From positions 2,480,001 through 2,544,000 of the forward strand of contig NZ_BIFS01000002.1 of the NCBI RefSeq assembly GCF_003967555.1: a DNA stretch of 64,000 nucleotides, in the 5' to 3' direction. Every line of letters starts with the position of its first letter. The first letter of the stretch is position 1. Source of the stretch: Dictyobacter kobayashii. GTDB taxonomy: Bacteria > Chloroflexota > Ktedonobacteria > Ktedonobacterales > Ktedonobacteraceae. Positions 48,203 through 56,262 of the stretch are shown one piece after another. The notes under the pieces are model-generated. The model was not told the origin of the DNA, ran no database searches, and saw nothing but the letters and a program-made list of their open reading frames with translations. The position numbers and the translations under genes were made by a program.

Positions 48203-48231
48203 TTACGGCATGTTATTTTGCACAGTTCGTT

Positions 48232-48468
48232 TTAATGCTGTTCTGGTGATTCATGTTCAGGGCAGTCCTCAATGGTGGAGAGGGTGGTGGCATCTGCCAG
48301 CATACTTTGCAGCAGGGGAGCCAATGCCTCCCACTGGCGGAAGTAGCGTACATCGCCCCGGCTCACTAGCTGCACCCGGCCACGCCACTCAACCTGGTCA
48401 ACACCCACCTCTTCCTGCCACACGCGTAGCGTAAACAGTCGCGACCTGGATGGTGCAGAAGGTTCCAT
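48232..48468 (-). CDS. Small conserved-type hypothetical protein
   Basis: The start at 48468 (MEPSAPSRSRLFTL) has AGAGGATAG upstream. 78 residues; the core FTLRVWQEEVGVDQVEWRGR, then VQLVSRGDVRYFRQWEALAP, is a pattern I associate with many short Chloroflexota proteins often near sigma-factor or regulator genes (memory only). Soluble, function unknown. Confidence 0.6.
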   Translation of the reverse strand: MEPSAPSRSRLFTLRVWQEEVGVDQVEWRGRVQLVSRGDVRYFRQWEALAPLLQSMLADATTLSTIEDCPEHESPEQH

Positions 48469-48635
48469 TATCTCTATCCTCTCTCGTGGCCAGCGTGGCC
48501 ACCAACGTCTGCCAGCGTTACCTGGACAGTGTTTTGTTGTCCATTGATCATGAGAGGAGTGTAATCTATCGAACGTTTCTTGAACGTTCCCTATGCGTTC
48601 CATCTGAGGAAGAGAAAAATCAAGAAGAGAAAAAA

Positions 48636-48685
48636 TGAACGCAACAAGCACAACGATCCGCGGATCGTTGTGCTTGTTGCGTTCA
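48636..48685. terminator. Perfect 50-bp palindrome
   Basis: TGAACGCAACAAGCACAACG, then ATCCG (48636-48660), is followed directly by its exact reverse complement. There is no spacer, so as RNA it forms a hairpin with a minimal loop. It lies just downstream of the flavodoxin gene (ends 48699). Terminator by position, though without a T-run. Confidence 0.6.
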
Positions 48686-48698
48686 GCTTTGCATATTT

Positions 48699-49238
48699 CT
48701 AGTCGCTAGGCACCTCGCCTGTATATGCTGGAGCCCATAGTAGCTTCGCGGGCAACTTACTCGTCCAGGCGCGGATAGCGTCCCAGTCTCGCACGTCGCT
48801 GGCAGGTATGTTCTTGAGGACTGGCAGCAGTGTGTAAGGAATGTTGAACTTCGCCGGATCAAACTTGCCGCCAAAGATCTCGACTGCGTACGCGGTCAGC
48901 CAGGAAAACTGTGCCAGCTCTGTATCGAGCTGTTGGCGAGCTTCCTGGAACTCTTTTTCATCGGCATGGGTTGGGCCAAGCGCGAAAATGGCCACTGGCA
49001 GCGTCGCGAGGGCTATGCTGTGGCGTGTCAGGAAATGGCGCGCATCCTTATGCCAGCGAGACATGAAAATCGGCGCTCCCAGTATGATTGCCTGGTATCC
49101 TGCCAGCGTCTTTACATCCTGTGCGGGTTGCAGATCGACCTCGAACCCGCGCTCACGCAGCGTGGCCGCCATTGTCTCAGCCACCTCCTGTGTTGAGCCA
49201 TAACGTGTGGCATATGCTACCAAAATTGAACCCGACAT
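48699..49238 (-). CDS. Flavodoxin-domain protein (HemG-like)
   Basis: The start at 49238 (MSGSILVAYATRYG) has AAGGAGG five bases upstream. 179 residues. FMN phosphate loop is YATRYGSTQEVAETMAA; AIILGAPIFMSRWHKDARHF and VAIFALGPTHADEKEF follow as in menaquinone-dependent protoporphyrinogen-oxidase-like flavodoxins. The C-terminus has IPASDVRDWDAIRAWTSKLP, typical of that group. Likely a redox partner rather than a haem enzyme; no haem genes nearby. Confidence 0.88.
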   Translation of the reverse strand: MSGSILVAYATRYGSTQEVAETMAATLRERGFEVDLQPAQDVKTLAGYQAIILGAPIFMSRWHKDARHFLTRHSIALATLPVAIFALGPTHADEKEFQEARQQLDTELAQFSWLTAYAVEIFGGKFDPAKFNIPYTLLPVLKNIPASDVRDWDAIRAWTSKLPAKLLWAPAYTGEVPSD

Positions 49239-49908
49239 CATAACCTCCTTATAGTCAGCGAGCCAACTCACCTCGTTCTTCAAACAGGCATCTATTACAT
49301 TAGCTATCTCGTAATTGAAACAAAGCATCTATGAGATCATTTAGATGTTAGCTCAAAGATCTCTCGTACCGATCACAATGCAATGGATAACGCTCTCGAT
49401 CGACTCACAGCGCTATTTTCACTCAAAACTTAGCAAACCAGACAAGCAACTGAGCGCAACAATAACAACGATCTGTACGTGCGGGGCTTGCCCCCGCTTT
49501 TAAACTACCTGCTCGAAAATTCGCTATAAAGAGCATTTGCAGCTATTTAGATGGGAGCATAGCATTATTATTGTCGCTTTTTCGTGCGGGAGCGGCTGAA
49601 GCGGGTGAAAGCCCTGCACGTACAGATCGTGTTTCTTGGGCTTTCGGTCGTTATGTTGGGGGGCGTTTCGTGTTATGAGAGCTTTTTCGGTTCCGAACAT
49701 GGTTTATTTTAAACGAAATATATTGGCTGCAAAGATGTTCTATGCGCAAGATCTGGGCCCATTATTGAGAGATAGCGTGATTGTCTTAAAAAAATGGCGA
49801 AGAATCGATTTTCTGCATAACTTCTATTTTATTGATATACGACTTGCAGTCGTTACTTAATCTAATCATTACATATATACGTGTTATGTTTACCTCAGGC
49901 TTAGTTGA
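49239..49908. other. Intergenic stretch containing repeat B
   Basis: Upstream part is the leader of the flavodoxin gene; the right part after the repeat (49646-49908) is AT-rich. A plus-strand frame at 49636-49860 is unconvincing. Confidence 0.4.
49456..49645. repeat. Repeat family B, copy 4
   Basis: Left arm GCAACAATAACAACGATCTG, then TACGTGCGGGGCTTGCCC. The right arm is diverged: GCGGGTGAAAGCCCTGCACG, then TACAGATCGTGTTTCTTGGG. The middle has GCAGCTATTTAGATGGGAGC. Confidence 0.75.
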
Positions 49909-50511
49909 TCAGGCAATTACATTGATATAATTAGATATATTGTTGTGATGTAAGAAAAGATTAAGTTCTAATTGCACATACCCTATACAGTACCAGTGGA
50001 TAAACTCATCACTACATGCGGCTCTCTCATCCTCAAGGATGGTTGCATGGCGGAAGAAGCGCAGGGCAGCGATCCTGCCGCGTTCCCAGACCAGCGAAAA
50101 AGGTTCCTGGCGCTCCATTTTTTTGCAATAGCGCAGGTAGTCCTCTCGCCCCTGTTCACGAGCAATTTCGTGAATGGCTTGTAGCGGGGATGGTAGATCT
50201 CGTTCATTTTTAAAGAGTTTTGCGGCCGCTTTTAGCCAGGGGGCATTGTGGGGTGGAGGTGAGGACAAAGAGCCAGCAGCCAGAGCGTTATATATTTCTA
50301 GTAGTGTGAGATAGCGTTTGCGCTGGCGTTGTTGGCGCCGCCTTGTCCTGAGTTGTAAGTCATGTTGCGCGCAAATGGTAGAGCTCCAATGTTCCGGATA
50401 AGGAAGGTCAGGATGCATATATTTCCAGCACCAGGCGCACTGTTCCCACGGGGTAGATACAGGGCTAAATGCATCAATCCTCATCGGTGCCCGCATATCG
50501 CACCTTTGCAT
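49909..50511 (-). CDS. Hypothetical protein with N-terminal zinc-finger-like motif
   Basis: 200 residues. Residues 25-50 have CAWCWKYMHPDLPYPEHWSS, then TICAQHD: C-x2-C with a later C-x2-H that could bind zinc. A basic patch (RTRRRQQRQRKRYLTLLEIY) and a helical C-terminus follow. Possibly DNA-binding, but the family is not recognised. Ribosome site weak. Monocistronic. Confidence 0.55.
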   Translation of the reverse strand: MQRCDMRAPMRIDAFSPVSTPWEQCAWCWKYMHPDLPYPEHWSSTICAQHDLQLRTRRRQQRQRKRYLTLLEIYNALAAGSLSSPPPHNAPWLKAAAKLFKNERDLPSPLQAIHEIAREQGREDYLRYCKKMERQEPFSLVWERGRIAALRFFRHATILEDERAACSDEFIHWYCIGYVQLELNLFLHHNNISNYINVIA

Positions 50512-51063
50512 TTTTATTTCCTTTCATTGCAACTTTTATCTGATACACAGTGCCTCTTGCGAAGGTATGTGAAAAGTAATTATAAACGTATATTTTATGG
50601 TAGGGTTGATCTAATTAGCCGCTAATTTTATAGCGGATTATATCCATAGAAAGATGCACATTACCTCAACTTTGAGTCGATTAGGTTGAAATATAAGTAA
50701 CCACTAACATGGAAACACAACAAGCCCATCCTGCTATATTTCACGAGTTGACCTTAAATTTCTCAGGCTGCCCGTGTGATCGTAGACAGGAAAGGATGTG
50801 TCATGTATGGATAGTTTTATAGATCGATTGGTAGTATAAACATTGTAAAAATAGAAAGTCAAGAGTTTGCCTGGCAGAGCTTTTATTTTTAGTAAATTTT
50901 GCTCTACTTTAAACATAGTGGATGTATCGACGAACGATGTATTTTAGCCTCTATTGCTCTCATGTACACAAATATTGTGCACATTATCTAGAGTTTTTGT
51001 GCCAGTGTTTCGATCAAGCAGGATCGCCTGTTTGTCCTCTGCCGTTTTCGGCTCTTTTTCTGC
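50512..51063. other. AT-rich intergenic stretch
   Basis: No supported gene or repeat copy. Small frames (for example 50734-50916) look non-coding. Confidence 0.4.
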
Positions 51064-51764
51064 TTAAGAATGGAGTGGGACACTGGCCAGGATGATGGGC
51101 CGGGCCATATAGACGTTGTCGCGTTGATATTTGACCAGTTCAAGGGTCTTGATCGTGGCACGGCCAAAGTCAGTCTGGCGCTGTTGTTCGATAAAGGAGA
51201 CGCAGCCCTGGGGATCATGTAAGGGGCCGGCAAAGACGATCAGGCTGCTATGGGCCAGATCGCGGACACCTGGACCTGCCAGGTGTTTTTCTTGTTGGAT
51301 CTGGTTATGGAAGGTTGTGCGCAGCCGTTGCAGGGTCTCATCAACTGGCCAGCCCTGAGCCATAACGCTCATCTGATTGCCGGTCAGGCCGCGGTAGTGG
51401 ATCTGGATTGGTGGGAAGTGCGGCGCCACTTTCTGCAGGGTCTCGGTATACTGGCGTATATACTCATCATCAGCGACAATCGGTTGGCGATAGAACTCGA
51501 TCGTTCCCAATGTGGTGTGCAGATTTGACAGCCCATAGCGCAAATGCTCTCGCCCGGTCCATTGGGAAAGTTGCTCAACCACTTCGACCAGCCGTTCGGC
51601 CACCTCACCCTGGATACGCATAATAACGCTGACCCCCAGCGATTGCTCTCCCGGCCTGGAATCGGATCAGGTTGAACCTCACCGTGCGCTAATGGCTCGC
51701 GCGCATCATTCCAAAAACGATCATAGATCTGCTGGATATGGGCATGAGATGGAGGAAGTGACAT
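51064..51764 (-). CDS. 2H phosphoesterase-like protein (2'-5' RNA ligase fold), frameshifted
   Basis: The start at 51764 (MSLPPSHAHIQQIY) has AGGTAG upstream. The first frame reads DRFWNDAREPLAHGEVQPDP, then IPGRESN; one added base in the C-run at 51632-51638 leads to LGVSVIMRIQGEVAERLVEV. Two HxT/S motifs mark the 2H active site: NLHTTLGTIEF and AHSSLIVFAG. About 233 residues. 2H enzymes act on cyclic nucleotides or RNA termini; substrate unknown. Confidence 0.72.
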
Positions 51765-51837
51765 CTGTATAAAACTACCTTTTTTCTTTCTATCATACCC
51801 CGCTATTGGCCTCCTTGCTACCCCCGCCAGTATTTTC

Positions 51838-51966
51838 GCAGGGCTTTTTACTGTTCCTCTTTGGCGCCTGCGGCGCCGGGTTGGGAGTGTGTTTGGTGGG
51901 CGGCCGCAGCCGCCCACCAAACACACTCCACATATGAATTAATGTCCATCGTATCGCTTGCTCTAC
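51838..51966 (-). repeat. Repeat family A copy
   Basis: Plus-strand order is reversed: CAGGGCTTTTTACTG, CTCTTTGGCGCCTGCGGCGC, hairpin GTTTGGTGGGCGGCCGC with its inverse GCCGCCCACCAAAC, then ATCGTATCGCTTGCTC. It lacks the final GATCTCCCTG end. Confidence 0.75.
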
Positions 51967-52073
51967 ACTTTTTTGTGTGGTGTAGAAAATGCGCGCAACG
52001 CGCACGTACGCGAAGGAGCGCTTTCTGGAACCAGGCCAGGCCACTAAATGGTCGAAATTGCTTCTTACCCGTG

Positions 52074-52324
52074 TTGTCAGTACAGCTTGATATATGCTAT
52101 ACTGGCTGTGGTTCGTCACAAACACAATGATTTGTAGCAGAAAGAACAAGCCAGTCATGCAATGAGTCGTCATCTATTTCTCCATAGCGTGTAGCCACTC
52201 TGGTGCACGCAACGGAGAGGAAATCATCACCAAATACCATTGGTTAGTGCAGCTCGCCCTTCATATGAAGCAGGCCAGCCACACTGCTCTACCCGGCCGC
52301 TGACCACTTGATCATATCAAGTGG
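52074..52324 (+). promoter_or_regulatory. Putative promoter and leader hairpin upstream of MFS gene
   Basis: TTGTCA (52074-52079) and TATACT (52098-52103) are separated by 18 bp, a good housekeeping promoter match. CCACTTGAT pairs with ATCAAGTGG at 52304-52324. The MFS start is 395 bases after the -10, an unusually long leader. Confidence 0.45.
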
Positions 52325-52497
52325 GCGCCGCTTGCTCCTGGTATTTATTGATTTGACCATCAGCTTCATCATTCCTCATTTTTGCCTTGCCGCACCCCGC
52401 TGACTACACGCTTCATTTGCCATCCTTTTATGTGCATGCATGGCCGCTACGAGCGCTTCCATGCAGTGATAAGCCTAGCAAATGGAGAAATCTGACC

Positions 52498-53799
52498 ATG
52501 TCATCTCATGACCAACCTTCAACCAGTTCTGAGTTTTCGGCCAGCGTTCCAGCGGCCCACCTGGAGTCCGACCGTAATTCATCTGATAGCCCGTGGCCAG
52601 GCTGGACAAATTTCATCGCGCTCTGGACCGCCTCGGGCAGTAGCTATTTTGCTTACTGGATTATGCTGCTGGCCCTCTCATTACTGGCCAATCGGCTAAC
52701 CACCTCTTCCCTCCTGGTGTCCGGCGTGACCTTTGCATTGACGGTGCCCACCTTTCTCTTCGGCCTGCTTGCCGGCGTGCTGGTCGATCGCTCCGATCGA
52801 CGCCTTTTCATGTTTGGGCTGGCGTTCCTACGCCTGCTTGCCTTTGGACTGGCCTGGCTGGCCATCGTCTGCGGCTACTTCCCGCTCTTCTTGCTCTATG
52901 GTCTTGCCTTTATCCTGGGCCTGACCCAGACGTTGGAAGAGCCGGCCCTGGCGGCCCTGGTGCCGATGGTGGTTGCTCCCAGGCATCTAGAGCGGGCCAA
53001 TGGCTGGCTGGTGGGGGCACAAAATAGCATCGAACTCCTTGCCTTACCGTTGGGAGGCCTGCTGGCCAGCATCAGCACAGCCTTAACGATGGGGATCGGT
53101 ACCGGCTGTGCCCTGTTAACGCTTGGCGCGCTCCTTTGCCTGCGTGGCACCTATGCCCCGATCCTCCAGGAGCGGCGTCATCTTGGCCACGAATTACTCG
53201 CAGGTCTGCACTTCTTATGGCAACAGCCCCTTTTGCTGGCGATTGCCCTGATGGCGATGGTCATCAATGCCAGCTGGGGAGCCTACCTGGCCCTGCTGGT
53301 GCGCTATGCCGTCGCACCGGGTCCGGTGGGTCTAAGCGCGGCAAATTACGGTTTTCTGCTCATGGGCAGCAGCCTGGGTGGGGTTGGTAGTGCCTTCCTG
53401 CTCGCCCCGGTCCAGCGCTGGCTGGGACGGCGCTGGCCGATCGGCCTCAACATTCTGGGCAATGGGCTGATGTTTCTGGCGCCGGCCCTCTCCACTAACG
53501 CCTGGATCATCGGCGGCGGCGCCGTCCTGGGCGGACTCACCGGGCCACTCTGGACCATTGCCGTCGCCGCCCTGCTGGGACGCCAGGTACCCGCGCGCTT
53601 GCAAGGACGTGTAACGGCCGCCTATCGCTTTCTAAGCAATGGCATGGCCGCCATTGGCCCGCTCCTGGGCGGCTTGTTTGCCCAGCTCTACGGCCTGCGT
53701 CCCGCCTTCTTTCTCTGCGCAACCTGTACATTCTTGATGCTCCTGCCCTTCTCCTGGTTCATCACAGAAAAAGCCATGCGTGAGCATCCCCCGGCATAG
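52498..53799 (+). CDS. MFS transporter
   Basis: The start at 52498 (MSSHDQPSTSSEFS) has GGAGAAA upstream. 433 residues: a polar 40-residue N-terminus, then 12 helices. Motif A is GLLAGVLVDRSDRRLFMFGL. A central conserved loop follows: EEPALAALVPMVVAPRHLER, then ANGWLVGAQNSIELLALPLG. It belongs with MFS_3-type exporters, like the gene at 29953 but divergent. Convergent to the CPBP operon. Confidence 0.88.
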   Translation: MSSHDQPSTSSEFSASVPAAHLESDRNSSDSPWPGWTNFIALWTASGSSYFAYWIMLLALSLLANRLTTSSLLVSGVTFALTVPTFLFGLLAGVLVDRSDRRLFMFGLAFLRLLAFGLAWLAIVCGYFPLFLLYGLAFILGLTQTLEEPALAALVPMVVAPRHLERANGWLVGAQNSIELLALPLGGLLASISTALTMGIGTGCALLTLGALLCLRGTYAPILQERRHLGHELLAGLHFLWQQPLLLAIALMAMVINASWGAYLALLVRYAVAPGPVGLSAANYGFLLMGSSLGGVGSAFLLAPVQRWLGRRWPIGLNILGNGLMFLAPALSTNAWIIGGGAVLGGLTGPLWTIAVAALLGRQVPARLQGRVTAAYRFLSNGMAAIGPLLGGLFAQLYGLRPAFFLCATCTFLMLLPFSWFITEKAMREHPPA

Positions 53800-53816
53800 C
53801 ACATACTCGCTTCAAC

Positions 53817-54695
53817 TTATTTAATGAAGTGTGCCATGAGTAGTGGGAGCAGGCCCAGACTGATCAGGTCCGATTGCCAGTGGATGAGGATCAGGATGCT
53901 CAGGCGTTGTTTGTTGAGCAGGTAAAGGCCACCAAAGATAATGCCTGTGACGAAGGTGGTCAGGAAACCCGAGAGGGCAAATTGCCAGCTGAGCAGGCCA
54001 AAGACGACATGTTGTAAGCCGAAGCCCAGCGCCATCAGCAGGATGGCCAGCCATTTGCTGCCACTGAGGGCCTGAATCCGTGGCTGGGCATAGCCTCGGT
54101 AGACCAGCTCTTCGACGAAGCCGACGCTGATGGGCAGAACCAGGAGGCTGATCGCGATCTGGAAAGGTATACCCAGCGGATTTATGCCCGTACTGCCAAG
54201 TAGCGTTTGCAACGCCTGGGTATTCTGAAAAAAGTTGGGTCCATAGAAGACGAACAGTGAAAGTACATTCAGTCCCGCCACGGCGATATAGCTCCCCATA
54301 AAGAGCGCAATGCCGAGCACCAGGTCGCGCAGTATATGCTGGCGTGTGGCACAGAACAGGTCGCGTAAGTGTATGCCCTCTTTGCGCACCAGGCGTGCCA
54401 GCAGCAATAGACAGAGGAGGTCGGCCACCAATGGCAGGTTGTAGCGGGTCAGATTTAACGCTGTTGTCATAGCGTGCTGTTGTCCTGTTAGCTGTAGGAC
54501 GCCAAATGCGCTCAAGAAACAGAGCAACAGGATAGGAAAGCGCACAAAGCACATCACCAGCGGCCCCAGCCAGCTCAGCCTCCCCTCGCGTACCCTTTCT
54601 TGTAGCTTAAGCACACTATTAGGACGACTATCAATTGGCAGTGGCTCCTTCTGCTCCGTGCCCATACTGGCGGTGATTAATGGTTTAACACTCAT
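53817..54695 (-). CDS. CPBP intramembrane metalloprotease
   Basis: The start at 54695 has GGAGG seven bases upstream. 292 residues, eight likely helices. Motif 1 GFVEELVYRGYAQPRIQ, motif 2 ALGFGLQHVVFG, third motif LILIHWQSDLISLGLLP. Acts in the membrane as a protease or CAAX-type enzyme. It is the last gene of an operon with a winged-helix regulator and a small membrane protein, the second such regulator/CPBP pairing in the window. Confidence 0.9.
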   Translation of the reverse strand: MSVKPLITASMGTEQKEPLPIDSRPNSVLKLQERVREGRLSWLGPLVMCFVRFPILLLCFLSAFGVLQLTGQQHAMTTALNLTRYNLPLVADLLCLLLLARLVRKEGIHLRDLFCATRQHILRDLVLGIALFMGSYIAVAGLNVLSLFVFYGPNFFQNTQALQTLLGSTGINPLGIPFQIAISLLVLPISVGFVEELVYRGYAQPRIQALSGSKWLAILLMALGFGLQHVVFGLLSWQFALSGFLTTFVTGIIFGGLYLLNKQRLSILILIHWQSDLISLGLLPLLMAHFIK

Positions 54696-54730
54696 GATAA
54701 GCCTCCATGCTTCATGACGTAGCCGTATTT

Positions 54731-55084
54731 TTAATTCTCTGGCAGATCCAGTGGTTGTTCTACAATTTGCCGCAAGATACGGATATGGTCTTCTAGCGCC
54801 TGCCTACCGGTGGGACTGAGCGTAACCCAGGTGCGGGCCCGCTTCTTCTCAAAAACCTTCTCGATCTCAATATAGCCCAGTTCCTCCAGGGCCGTAAGAT
54901 GGCGCGACAGATTTGAATCACCCAGCTCCAACTGATCCCGCAGGAAGGCGAAATCCGCTCGTTTCGCCTTTGCCAGCAACGCCATCAAGGACAGTCGGAC
55001 CGGTTGGTGGATAGCCTCGTTGAGCTGCAAACGAGGATGGTGGTGTTGCTCCTCGGGTGAGAAATCATGCTGCGATGCTGCCAT
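54731..55084 (-). CDS. Winged-helix transcriptional regulator (HTH_27/MarR-like)
   Basis: 117 residues. EAIHQPVRLSLMALLAKAKR, then ADFAFLRDQLELGDSNLSRH and LTALEELGYIEIEKVFEKKR form the HTH and wing; ends RTWVTLSPTGRQALEDHIRI. Such short regulators usually repress their own operon with membrane partners. Its start lies inside the end of the upstream gene (20-base overlap), so translation is coupled. The likely operator is the palindrome at 55611. Confidence 0.9.
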   Translation of the reverse strand: MAASQHDFSPEEQHHHPRLQLNEAIHQPVRLSLMALLAKAKRADFAFLRDQLELGDSNLSRHLTALEELGYIEIEKVFEKKRARTWVTLSPTGRQALEDHIRILRQIVEQPLDLPEN

Positions 55085-55544
55085 CTTTTAGCGCTTTCGT
55101 TGTATATGCACGCCGTCGCATGCGCCAGCCACTTACAAGTAGAGGTAGCGCCCCCAGTATGCCAAGTAGGGTAAACCAGAAGGGAGGGAATGAACCGCTC
55201 AAGAAGATCCAGGCGCCCACTCCCAGGCCGATAAGCGTCACGTAGTAAAACGACCATAGATAAATGATCTTATTGGTTAGCACCCGGCGTAGCTGGATCG
55301 GCAAGCGCCGGCTATACCAGACGCGCCAGGTTATCATCGCCACATTCAAGACGCACATAAAAACTAAGCCTGGTAACACCGAGCCCAGAACGCGGCTGAC
55401 ATCAAAACCAACCATATCCAATAAAAAGGTCATACCCCAGACCAATAATACTAATCCATTGTCCAGACTATACCTGGTAGCCATCCGCGATGCCTGCTCA
55501 ATCTGCTCCAGCAAATCAGCGGCCTGGCGTGGGTTTGTCTCCAT
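55065..55544 (-). CDS. Four-helix membrane protein, operon partner of the regulator
   Basis: The start at 55544 (METNPRQAADLLEQ) is preferred over 55565. 159 residues with helices VLLVWGMTFLLDMVGF, VLPGLVFMCVLNVAMITWRV, LWSFYYVTLIGLGVGAWIFL and FWFTLLGILGALPLLVSGWR. An N-terminal helix (AADLLEQIEQASRMATRY) matches partner proteins of HTH_27 regulators. Probably signals to the regulator or protease (inference). Confidence 0.75.
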   Translation of the reverse strand: METNPRQAADLLEQIEQASRMATRYSLDNGLVLLVWGMTFLLDMVGFDVSRVLGSVLPGLVFMCVLNVAMITWRVWYSRRLPIQLRRVLTNKIIYLWSFYYVTLIGLGVGAWIFLSGSFPPFWFTLLGILGALPLLVSGWRMRRRAYTTKALKDGSIAA

Positions 55545-55610
55545 ATATTTTCTACATCCCTGCACTCTTGCAACTTCCCATTTAGAGAAGCACTTTTTTT
55601 ATCGTAAACC

Positions 55611-55657
55611 ACTTTACTCATAGTAAAGTATATACCATGAAAGAAAGTAGTTGTCAA
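55611..55657 (-). promoter_or_regulatory. Promoter with palindromic operator
   Basis: On the minus strand TTGACA (55657-55652), 17 bp, then TATATA (55634-55629). Directly behind it, at the expected transcription start, lies ACTTTACTCATAGTAAAGT (55611-55629), a perfect 8-bp palindrome around three bases. It drives the three-gene regulator/CPBP operon. Confidence 0.75.
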
Positions 55658-55793
55658 TCCCAAAAACCAACAGCGCTACGCAACAATACATCCAAAAAGT
55701 GGGTATGAGGCTTGACTTCGCCGTTTATGCTCGAAAAATGCGAAAAAGAACGATGCGTATTGATTATTTGCTTTATTCTTAAATAAAAAGAAA

Positions 55794-56256
55794 GGATTGA
55801 GGGGAAGCCCCAATACCGTTAAGATACGAAGAATTTGAGCTCAAACATGGTGATTGCTATCGGACGACAAGCCCTCCCTCCCTTTCCCATACGACCAGGC
55901 AACAAGAAAAGAGATGTCATAGGTTCGGGCCTCAGCGCCCGATTGCCGCCCCGGTAGGGCGGCCCGGTATCTCAGCACTCAAGCACCCCGTGGTATTTGC
56001 CCTTCCTTCACGCGGTGCCCAAACACGAACCATGCGTTTGGGCACCGCGTGGGTCGAGGGATCGGTGACGAGAGACCGAGCGGTGAGGAGACCGGGCCAC
56101 CCTACCGGGGTGGCAATCGGCCGCTGAGGGCCGAACCTATGAGCATCGTCTTTCTTGTCGCTTTTTCGTACAGGAAGGGAAAAGGGGGGCAAGCTTCCAT
56201 CCCGTGTTTGAGCTCAAATTCTTCTTAACTACATGGTATTGGGGGAAGCCCCGCAC
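55794..56256. repeat. Large nested inverted repeat (about 460 bp)
   Basis: Matching arms from the outside in: GGGGAAGCCCCAATACC with its inverse near 56240; GAAGAATTTGAGCTCAAACA (55828-55847) with the exact inverse at 56205-56224; TCATAGGTTCGG, then CTCAGCG...GATTGCC, with inverse blocks near 56110-56145; CGCGGTGCCCAAAC with GTTTGGGCACCGCG near the centre. No gene inside. It looks like a fold-back or MITE-type element. Confidence 0.75.
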
Positions 56257-56262
56257 ATGCTT

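Noticed and set aside
49636..49860. 74-residue frame right of repeat B copy 4
   Set aside because: Starts inside the repeat edge and lacks a ribosome site.
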